Assembly (NCBI GenBank): GCA_002427605.1
Contig: DIRT01000027.1
Coordinates: 1 to 39,991 of the forward strand
Origin: Bacteroidales bacterium UBA5429
GTDB lineage: Bacteria > Bacteroidota > Bacteroidia > Bacteroidales > WCHB1-69
DNA: 39,991 nt
Direction of reading: 5' to 3'
The position numbers and the translations under genes are program-made. The stretch's first letter is position 1. Every line of letters begins with the position of its first letter. Shown here piece after piece: positions 34,201 to 39,991 of the stretch. Under the pieces are notes generated by a model. That model made no database searches. It was not told the origin of the DNA and saw only the letters and a list, made by a program, of their open reading frames with translations.

Positions 34201-37200
34201 TTATTGTGAAGCTCCTCCTTTCTATTTAACTGTAAACGTATTGAACTGTGATCCTGTTATTGGGGTTGCAAAACAGTTAGTAACTACCGAAAATAATCAT
34301 AATGGAACATTCAACGCTACTTTTAATATTCGTGTTCAAAACTATGGTAATGTACCGTTAGTCAATATTCAAGTTACAGAGGATCTTAGAGACCATTTTG
34401 GTAACGATAATTTTGAAATCATAGAGCTTTATAGTACCTCTTTTGATGTCAATACCGATTTCAACGGAATTTCAGACATTAATCTTCTCAACAATAGCGG
34501 TACTGATAACCGCTTAGAGGTAGGTGCCTCTACTAATATTGTTTTAGAGTTAAGATTAATATCTGGTTCTTACACAAACCAAGTTGAGGTTTCCGGTAAA
34601 AACCCTTATGACGACAGAATCATTGAGGACCCCTCACAAGATGGTTCAGATCCGGATCCGGATGGAGATGGGAACCCAGGCAACGATAATATTCCTACTC
34701 CTGTTTCCAACTGTGCACACACTTTAACCATTGTTATCAATCAAAACACACAATGTAACAGTAATGTAGGTGAGGTGACAATCACCAGCTCTAATGGTGC
34801 ATCAATCTCCATTGATGGTGGGACTACTTACAAATCTTCTCCTGCTACTTTCAGCAACTTATATGCGGGTTACTATATTGCACAAACTTCCGGAGAATGT
34901 GATACTTATGAAGGATTTAATATCATCAATGAAAACTCCGATTTAGCTGCCACAGTTACAATTACTGAGATCGCTTGCCATGGTGGCACCGGCTCAGCTA
35001 CAATTGCTGCTTCCGGAGGTACTGCTCCTTATACTTATACATTGAACAATGTTACAACCAATTCAACAGGAGATTTCTCTGATTTATCTGCAGGAAACTA
35101 CAATGTATTGGTTACTGACAATTTGGGTTGTACTTATTTTGTGCATTTCACATTAATCAATCCGGATCCTTTGGTTGCTGACTTTGTTTGTCCTTCTTGT
35201 ATCGTTCCTGTGTCTTGTTATGGTGAATCTACCGGATCGGCAACAGTTTATGCTACGGGAGGTACTTTACCTTATACATATAGCTGGAGTCATAATAATG
35301 GCTTAAATAATAGAACTGCAACAGATTTAGCTTCAGGAGATTACACTGTAACCGTAACCGATGCAAATAATTGTACTCAAACTGCTACAGTGACAATCAA
35401 TCAACCAACTGTTGCATTGGCTATTGGAACCACACCGGAATTGACTCATCCAACCTGTCATGATCATGACAATGGAAGGATTAATATTACTGTTAACGGA
35501 GGCACAGCGCCTTACTATTTTGTATGGTCTAACGGTATGGCTACACAAAATATCAGCGGTGTGCCCGCAGGTACATACTCTGTAACTATTACTGACGCAA
35601 ATGGATGTACAGTTACCAGTGATGACTACGTACTAACCAACCCTACAGCAGATACCCTTACTGTTGATAACATCACTAATACTGAATGTAACGGTGCTCA
35701 TGGCTCCGTGACACTAACCTCTTCAAATGGTGATCAAATCAGATTGGGTAGTATAATCCAAGATTCCCCCGCTACATTCAGCGGATTACAGGCCGGTTAC
35801 TACACTGCTTACACTGAAGGCGAGTGTCCTGCCGAGGTTTCTTTCTCAATATACAACAACAATAGTAATTTATATGCTATAGTAACTACTACTGATGTGG
35901 TATGTAACGGAGATAATGATGGTAAAGCTACTATTACTGTGTCCGGTGGTGAAACTCCATATACTATGAGTGTAAATGGTGGTGCCTCAATCAGTATAAT
36001 CGGAGATACTCATACATTAAATAATCTGGAACCAGTTAATCATAATGTAATCATTACTGACGCGCACGGGTGTACTTTCCACTTGGCATTTGACATAGAT
36101 CAACCTACTCCATTAGTAGCTGATATTATAGGTTTCATCAACATTTCTTGTCATGGAGCCAATAATGGCATAGCTACCGTGAATGCAACCGGTGGTGTAG
36201 CGCCTTATCAATATCAATGGAGTGCAAGCGCCGGCGATCAAACAACTGCTACTGCAATAAATTTAGCCCCAGGCACTCATACCGTAGTCGTAACCGATGC
36301 AAATAATTGTACTCAAACTGCTTCAGTGACAATCGATGGACCAACAACCGCATTGGCTATTGAAGACTCGCCAACACTGACAAATCCAACTTGTCATGGT
36401 TACGAAAATGGATCTATCAATATTGCTGTTAGCGGAGGCACAACACCATACTACTATGTATGGTCTAACGGTATGGCAACTGAAGATATCAGCGGTCTTC
36501 CCGCAGGTACCTATAGGGTAACTGTTACTGACGCCAATGGATGTACAGTTACCGGTGGTGACTACGTACTAACCAACCCTACAGCAGTTACCCTTACTGC
36601 TTCGGATATTGTACATACTGACTGTAACGGTGCACATGGCTCCGTGACACTAACCTCTTCAATTAGTAGTGATCAAGTTACATTGAACGGAGTAACTCAA
36701 AATTCAGGCTCTACATTTACCGGATTACAAGCCGGTTACTATACCGCTTATACCGTTGGTGATTGTCCTGTTTCGGTTTCGTTCAATATAAACAACATCA
36801 ACAGTAATTTATCTGCTACTGTTACTACTACTGATGTAGTATGTAGCGGCGATAATGATGGTAAAGCTACTATTACTGTGTCCGGTGGTGAAACTCCATA
36901 TACTATGAGTGTCAATGGTGGTGCCTCAATCAGTATAACCGGAGATACTCATACTTTAAGTGATCTGGAACCAGTTAATCATAATGTTATCATCACCGAT
37001 GCGCATGGATGCACCTTCCACTTGGCATTTGACATAGATGAACCTACTCCTCTATTGGCAGAAATTATCGATACTACTCATATTTCCTGTCATAACGGCA
37101 ATAATGGAACCGCTACTGTCAATGCAACAGGTGGGGTAACGCCATATCTGTATCAATGGAGTCCAAGCGCAAATAATCAAACCACTGCAATCGCAACCGG

Positions 37201-39991
37201 TTTAACCCAAGGTACTCATACCGTTGTTGTAACTGATGCGAATCTTTGTACTAAAACCGCTACAGTAACCATCAAGCAACCTACTGCTGTATTGGCTATT
37301 ACAAATGAAATACCGGAAATTCCATCCTGTCATGATTATGTAGATGGTTCTATTACCATCACTGTAACAGGAGGTACTGAACCATACTCCTATGTATGGT
37401 CTAATGGTATGGCAACACAAAATATCAGCTCTGTTCCCGCAGGTACCTACACTGTAACCGTTACTGATGCCAATGGATGTACAATCATTGGAGGACCTTA
37501 CACACTAACCAACCCTGATGCAGTTACCATTACTGCTTCGGATATCGTACATACTGACTGCAATGGTGCACATGGCTCGGTGACACTAACCTCTTCAAAT
37601 GGTACTCAAATCACATTAGGTGCTGTAACTCAAGATTCAGGTACTGAATTCAGCGGATTACAGGCCGGTTACTATACCGCTTATACTGCTACCGGTTGTC
37701 CTGCCGAGATTTCATTCAGCATCTACAACAATAACAGCGATTTAGCTGCTACAGTTACTACTACTGATGTAGTATGTAGCGGAGATAATGATGGTAAAGC
37801 TACTATTACTGTGTCCGGTGGTGAAACTCCATATACTATGAGTGTCAATGGTGGTGCCTCAATCAGTATAACCGGAGATACTCATACTTTAAGTGATCTG
37901 GAACCAGTTAATCATAATGTGATCATCACCGATGCGCATGGATGTACATTCCACCTGGCATTTGACATAGATGAACCTACTCCACTATTTGCAGAAATTA
38001 TCAACTTTACTGACGTTTCTTGTGACGGTGGCAGTGATGGTACGGCTACCGTGAATGCAACCGGTGGGGTAACACCTTATACTTATCAGTGGGATTCTAA
38101 TGCCGATGATCAATCAACTGCAACCGCAACCAATTTACCTGCAGGTACTTACAGCGTAACTGTAACTGATGCCAATGGATGTGAGCAAACAGCTACAGTA
38201 ACCATTGGAACAGCTCCTTACCAAGCGCCTATATTAGTATGTCCCGATAATTTCTTGGCATATACCGTTGCAGATGCTTGTACCTGGACCTCAACTGACG
38301 GTCAATTTGATCCTGTCTTGATTATTGATCACTGTGGTTTACATACCCTTTCATATACCTTAACCGGTGAAACTTCAGGAAACGGAACCGGAAACATCCC
38401 TGTAACTACATTTAATCAGGGAGTTACTACAGCAACTTATACCTTATCCGATGGTGTACATCCTGCTGTATCTTGCAGCTTTACCATTACTGTTGAAGAT
38501 CATGTTGTTCCCACACTCACTTGCGCAACAGATGTAACAGCCTTTACTGATGTTGATCTGTGTACCCATAATTACAGACCCAATATTACTGCTGCTATGG
38601 TTGAAGATAACTGTACCGCTTACGGTAATTTAGACATTCAATATCGCGTATTTAATCCGGATAACAGTTTAACAGACTGGAATGCCAACAATGCTGCTTA
38701 CGACTTTGCAGTCGGTATCAGTCAGATTGAGTACCGTGTGATTGATGAAGCAGGTAACGAAACAAGATGTATCCAACAAATAACAGTAACTGATAATCAA
38801 GCGCCTGTAGTTACAGTTCCGTTTGAAAGTAATACATATGAAAATACTCCTGGTGTTTGTGGGTATACCATTGCTGATGATAGTTTTGATGCTTCTGCAA
38901 CAGATAATTGTGGTGAAGTAACATTAACGCACAACTATGGATGGGGTAATCCTTACTCCTTAGCAGGAGCTACTTTCCCTGTAGGAACAACAATAGTTGA
39001 ATGGACAGCGGTGGATGTACAAGGTAACATTACTACAAAACAAATGACCATTAATGTAGTAGATAATGAACCTCCTGTTTTTGTAAACTGTCCTGAAGGT
39101 ACTACATTTACCATCGGTGCTGATTTGAACTGTAATACTGGTGTAGTTTGGTCTATCCCTGTAGCACAAGATAATTGTGGAACAGTGACCGTAGAAGAAA
39201 CTACTGTTGATGGACCACTTCATGGCACCCAATTAGCTCCCGGTACATATAACATCCAATATACTGCAACAGATAATGTCGGTTTAACTGCAACCTGCAA
39301 CTTTACAGTAGAAATTGTGGATGATGGTGCACCGCTGTTGGTATGTCCACCCAATCAAATCAGGTACACTAATAGCTATTGTAACTATATTAGTCCGGGC
39401 GGTGAATTTAATCCATTACTCAGTGTAGATAACTGTCCGGGACACACACTATCACATCAAATCAATGGTTTACCATTTGTTGATGGTCCTGTACCTGCTA
39501 CAGTTTTCCCCCGTGGAGAAACTACAATAAAATATAGATTAGTTGATGAGGCCGGTAACGAAGAGTTCTGTAGCTTTAAAGTAATTGTTAAGGATATTGA
39601 AGCACCTCAATTTACCTGTCCGGCAGATCTTGTTAATCAGTCTACAAATCCGAATGAATGTCATTTCTCTTATACTCCTTCTATTGTTCATAACTTGTCT
39701 CCTACTCCGGGTTCTGCTAACGACAACTGTACTCCATTTGCGTTATTAAATATCCAATACCGTGTGTTCAACCCTGATCATAATTTAACCGACTGGTTCA
39801 ACAACAATACTCCTTACAACTTTGAGGTGGGTATCAGTCAGGTTGAGTATCGTGTGATCGACGACTCCGGTAATGAAACAAGATGTATCCAGCAAATTAG
39901 CGTAGTAGATGATCAAGTTCCAACTATTACATGTGCTACTTTAGATGCTTCTTATCCAAACACAACCGGTGTTTGTGGTTATGTTGTAAAT
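28289..39991 (+). CDS. Giant secreted multi-repeat adhesin (5' part, open at window end)
   Basis: One frame runs 3901 codons from 28289 to the last base with no stop. It opens with a signal peptide (about 1-29, ending ETKAQ). Residues about 30-1594 hold 17 PKD-like units, each with a GxW(S/T) core, and several linkers of the NAGxDQxxC type. About 1595-1980 are Ig-like YQW units. About 1985-2130 is a DUF11-like segment ending in a calcium-loop-like Asp-rich stretch (SDPDPDGDGNPGNDN). About 2150-3308 are SprB-like modules, and about 3311-3901 are HYR-type domains with paired cysteines. SprB is the gliding adhesin of Flavobacterium, exported by the T9SS; the sorting tail would lie beyond the window. 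Function as surface adhesin is inferred from architecture. Confidence 0.93.
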   Translation, partial: MKKNNCFSKFFIFVFFLVTIFSVQETKAQFCSVNAGVKDVICANERMFLRGGLTAGEPGHVTTWSQIAGPTVHIVDPNELTTEVIGFLPGMSYTFRISTICSDGTLTFQDVVKEVRTISPANVTSPNFSGCPESVGSLSGTPPAPGETGRWVIVGGNGAGVGIENYNSPNTTFTLHEGACGVSQVQWLIECIHDDRTCSNYSTPITIVNYGGTEPVTADVAEMPNHCYSTTTSAQLIASNGGCGQGGQQGTWSVISGPNLPSFSNIHSNNAKVSGLIEGTYVLRWTVVGPCYNGFDDVVINVPHGTADITQAVSTESEIKVCDPGVSAVFLEANEPGYLGETSRWTIVSQPPGANANIVNPTSSVTEVNNLTPEGTYEFRYFIEHLGINCYSHSTVKVIFLPNPPTLDVEEGPIILPCGSSNARVVYDADGSGITQYRIISGPSSLITPSLPFSYPTSWMSIGNSPGTISGFTLQGDYLVELRRHTALEDYCSDVYDQVHVIASRIPVEANAGTKQVLACNAESTILAGNAPCSFDPETGNPMVQYLSTWTQVSGPETVDMGNPGVQNLAISNLSPGLYRFRYTISGGSACLSKSSETTVLVATTIPEVQNAGDDQDVCLNTPIQLAATAPNSVLDEGTWSVYTNETPPVLVTTAVFSDIHDPNAIVDPLPQGSYIFRWTIENECGIAHDDAIINVSNHPGPIAADAGDDECIPVPVGADTTATLNGNDPGAGMGMWRFISGPNTPNIVSVTHHNTEVTGLIEGDYVFEWEIMGDEACVPTKDRVMITVGQPPAFVPIPNVDLCGDREVVLVADDPNPYPGHWSQIAGPYVAINDPTNTQLELTNLIYHFDYVIRWTVSNGACVNHQDVVVTASPVNETVDAGPDFALCQQNSVQLAAVPQPGARWTFISGPNLPPISDMSDPNATLSGLIMGTYKLAWVNSSSARCEPKQDTITIVVVPQANAGSDRSYCEAIQTVSLQANPRCTGVWSYISGPSGAEVTVTPVTGNRAKAEGLSLVGDYTFRYTITATVEGISCDSYDEVVITIEEEPTVAAAGADQDLCNEITFQMNGNEPTSGTGRWSKLFGPAGGSFDDATSPNAVYNGAVPGLYVFEWRISNGDCSNADQVRIQNYAPPSIANAGADQELICATEITLAGNSPEIGVGMWSLVSKDDATAPEPTITTPMVYNSTVTGLGPKSDGSHATYKFEWKITNGPVCDPTRDSMVVTVYKLPLPAEAGPDQTFCNEFTHTLSANEVPADQTGTWSVVEKPADATDPVFVSGINAHNTVVNFDNTKHGTYKLKWTTRADYCESEDIVEIIIYDEPSTPSVASASIDRCQFFNLTLEATVDPSPQVGTGIWTQTAGPTPTIIANPTALSTPVYGLTTDSYEFTYTITNGTCEPKSVVQAVNIYEDPPMAATGPDIEMCDLTELSLNGFTYPSDYSDSYPPTYDTGEWTIVNNTSGTAPTFDNNALYNAKISNLVPGSPNEYTLQWEVANGICKSSDILKIKTWAKPEGTVREALDTCYTDNFTLYATTSVGTGVWEKVSGPGGVTIVSPNSDNTVVQITQPGNYVFNWKITNGVCGPLYLPVTVKIDPPITVQTPTANYSRVCVGAQPTLTANPTGGNGVYTYQWQKSNTNCDGTWGNITGATSSTYQTDALTVGNHYYRVLIKDGKECTTVESGCATIQVYDQPSVTITDDVDICVGGSATFTGTITGGVPNSHSYQWQSGTSNVANGTPTGATYTGATSHTLGTTTTNSTPVGSYSYQLHVTSSALGCNPVNSYTSNLVVYADPTINIQPESKDLCAGEPYDISVKAASLLSSTLIYQWQSSTNGTDWTSIPGATTDSYTATMPSTPPTVDFTIVGYYRVIITQAESGCETISDNATVVWHLIPTVSSPSNITICSGDQLNYTIDADVPNTTYTWTAKDTKGTVLGYNSGSGATITDILTNYVVSDGIVVYTILPVGPDPTYCEAPPFYLTVNVLNCDPVIGVAKQLVTTENNHNGTFNATFNIRVQNYGNVPLVNIQVTEDLRDHFGNDNFEIIELYSTSFDVNTDFNGISDINLLNNSGTDNRLEVGASTNIVLELRLISGSYTNQVEVSGKNPYDDRIIEDPSQDGSDPDPDGDGNPGNDNIPTPVSNCAHTLTIVINQNTQCNSNVGEVTITSSNGASISIDGGTTYKSSPATFSNLYAGYYIAQTSGECDTYEGFNIINENSDLAATVTITEIACHGGTGSATIAASGGTAPYTYTLNNVTTNSTGDFSDLSAGNYNVLVTDNLGCTYFVHFTLINPDPLVADFVCPSCIVPVSCYGESTGSATVYATGGTLPYTYSWSHNNGLNNRTATDLASGDYTVTVTDANNCTQTATVTINQPTVALAIGTTPELTHPTCHDHDNGRINITVNGGTAPYYFVWSNGMATQNISGVPAGTYSVTITDANGCTVTSDDYVLTNPTADTLTVDNITNTECNGAHGSVTLTSSNGDQIRLGSIIQDSPATFSGLQAGYYTAYTEGECPAEVSFSIYNNNSNLYAIVTTTDVVCNGDNDGKATITVSGGETPYTMSVNGGASISIIGDTHTLNNLEPVNHNVIITDAHGCTFHLAFDIDQPTPLVADIIGFINISCHGANNGIATVNATGGVAPYQYQWSASAGDQTTATAINLAPGTHTVVVTDANNCTQTASVTIDGPTTALAIEDSPTLTNPTCHGYENGSINIAVSGGTTPYYYVWSNGMATEDISGLPAGTYRVTVTDANGCTVTGGDYVLTNPTAVTLTASDIVHTDCNGAHGSVTLTSSISSDQVTLNGVTQNSGSTFTGLQAGYYTAYTVGDCPVSVSFNINNINSNLSATVTTTDVVCSGDNDGKATITVSGGETPYTMSVNGGASISITGDTHTLSDLEPVNHNVIITDAHGCTFHLAFDIDEPTPLLAEIIDTTHISCHNGNNGTATVNATGGVTPYLYQWSPSANNQTTAIATGLTQGTHTVVVTDANLCTKTATVTIKQPTAVLAITNEIPEIPSCHDYVDGSITITVTGGTEPYSYVWSNGMATQNISSVPAGTYTVTVTDANGCTIIGGPYTLTNPDAVTITASDIVHTDCNGAHGSVTLTSSNGTQITLGAVTQDSGTEFSGLQAGYYTAYTATGCPAEISFSIYNNNSDLAATVTTTDVVCSGDNDGKATITVSGGETPYTMSVNGGASISITGDTHTLSDLEPVNHNVIITDAHGCTFHLAFDIDEPTPLFAEIINFTDVSCDGGSDGTATVNATGGVTPYTYQWDSNADDQSTATATNLPAGTYSVTVTDANGCEQTATVTIGTAPYQAPILVCPDNFLAYTVADACTWTSTDGQFDPVLIIDHCGLHTLSYTLTGETSGNGTGNIPVTTFNQGVTTATYTLSDGVHPAVSCSFTITVEDHVVPTLTCATDVTAFTDVDLCTHNYRPNITAAMVEDNCTAYGNLDIQYRVFNPDNSLTDWNANNAAYDFAVGISQIEYRVIDEAGNETRCIQQITVTDNQAPVVTVPFESNTYENTPGVCGYTIADDSFDASATDNCGEVTLTHNYGWGNPYSLAGATFPVGTTIVEWTAVDVQGNITTKQMTINVVDNEPPVFVNCPEGTTFTIGADLNCNTGVVWSIPVAQDNCGTVTVEETTVDGPLHGTQLAPGTYNIQYTATDNVGLTATCNFTVEIVDDGAPLLVCPPNQIRYTNSYCNYISPGGEFNPLLSVDNCPGHTLSHQINGLPFVDGPVPATVFPRGETTIKYRLVDEAGNEEFCSFKVIVKDIEAPQFTCPADLVNQSTNPNECHFSYTPSIVHNLSPTPGSANDNCTPFALLNIQYRVFNPDHNLTDWFNNNTPYNFEVGISQVEYRVIDDSGNETRCIQQISVVDDQVPTITCATLDASYPNTTGVCGYVVN
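34735..38208 (+). repeat. Higher-order c-d-a-b SprB module array inside the adhesin
   Basis: Four related module types alternate as c-d-a-b: c (TECNGAHGSVTLTSS...LQAGYYTAYT), d (DGKATITVSGGETPYTMSVN), a (NNGTATVNATGG...VVVTDANNC) and b (PYYYVWSNGMAT). Units begin near 34735, 35650, 36590 and 37525; the last lacks b. The same Cys codon of module d falls at 34976, 35903, 36842 and 37775, giving periods of 309, 313 and 311 codons, always in frame. The first unit is the most diverged and the third and fourth are nearly identical in module d. Confidence 0.85.

Noticed and set aside
34735..38208. Regular repeats that could suggest a CRISPR array or satellite DNA
   Set aside because: The repeats are ~930 bases long, stay in one reading frame and encode SprB-like modules; there are no short repeats with unique spacers.
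28289..39991. Suspicion that the adhesin is broken by a frameshift, since only short frames are obvious at first glance
   Set aside because: Reading frame 28289 onward through the segments down to base 39991 gives coherent modules throughout, and 11703 bases is exactly 3901 codons.
1..39991. tRNA, rRNA, insertion sequence transposase or integrase genes
   Set aside because: I looked for them in the gaps and among the frames and saw none that I can support.

Overview
The window looks like a chromosomal segment of a Bacteroidota bacterium, probably an anaerobe. Three things point there. Several genes sit behind the Bacteroidota -7 promoter box TAnnTTTG. Surface proteins carry type IX secretion (T9SS) sorting tails. 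The family set is also typical: DUF3127, DUF3078, MlaD, PD40-OmpA, SprB and HYR repeats, and LytTR. A hydE gene for [FeFe]-hydrogenase maturation suggests fermentative or anaerobic life. I cannot name the genus.

Region 1 (1-4933, + strand) is a tight run: an MlaD-like MCE protein, a DUF3127 protein, an SH3-NlpC/P60 peptidase, a GNAT acetyltransferase, mltG and hydE. The last three overlap. It is mostly cell-envelope work, with hydE as the outlier.

Region 2 (4922-9443, - strand) is a likely operon of a beta-CASP metallo-beta-lactamase nuclease, a divergent chorismate synthase that lacks the usual GESHG signature, and a PorE-like TPR-PD40-OmpA protein joined to it by an ATGA overlap. radA diverges from it on the + strand (9559-10926).

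Region 3 (10927-19926): a repeat-filled gap and a small four-helix membrane protein, then a - strand pair (LysM/M23 peptidase and a nine-repeat FG-GAP protein with a T9SS tail), then a + strand run (DUF819 membrane protein, Omp85-like barrel, family 2 glycosyltransferase), and a PLP-dependent Cys/Met-metabolism enzyme that ends in a clear hairpin terminator.

Region 4 (19927-22565) is an A+T-rich type II restriction-modification pair. The methyltransferase closely resembles M.HaeIII and the endonuclease resembles the NgoPII family, so GGCC is the expected site. A small cysteine-rich SH3 protein follows.

Region 5 (22566-28288): palindrome-rich gaps around a PNGase F-like T9SS cargo, then mscL, a DUF3078 outer-membrane protein, and a LytTR regulator whose receiver has lost its phospho-acceptor aspartate. 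A composite intergenic element occurs three times in the window, in two orientations.

Region 6 (28289 to the window end) is one uninterrupted reading frame of at least 3901 codons. It encodes a giant secreted protein: signal peptide, 17 PKD-like units, Ig-like units, a DUF11-like segment, a block of SprB-like modules arranged in a ~311-residue higher-order repeat, and HYR domains. It runs off the window. Together the window shows a T9SS-type surface economy (PorE-like factor, three cargo-like proteins, envelope remodelling enzymes) and an unusual chorismate synthase and regulator that deserve a second look.
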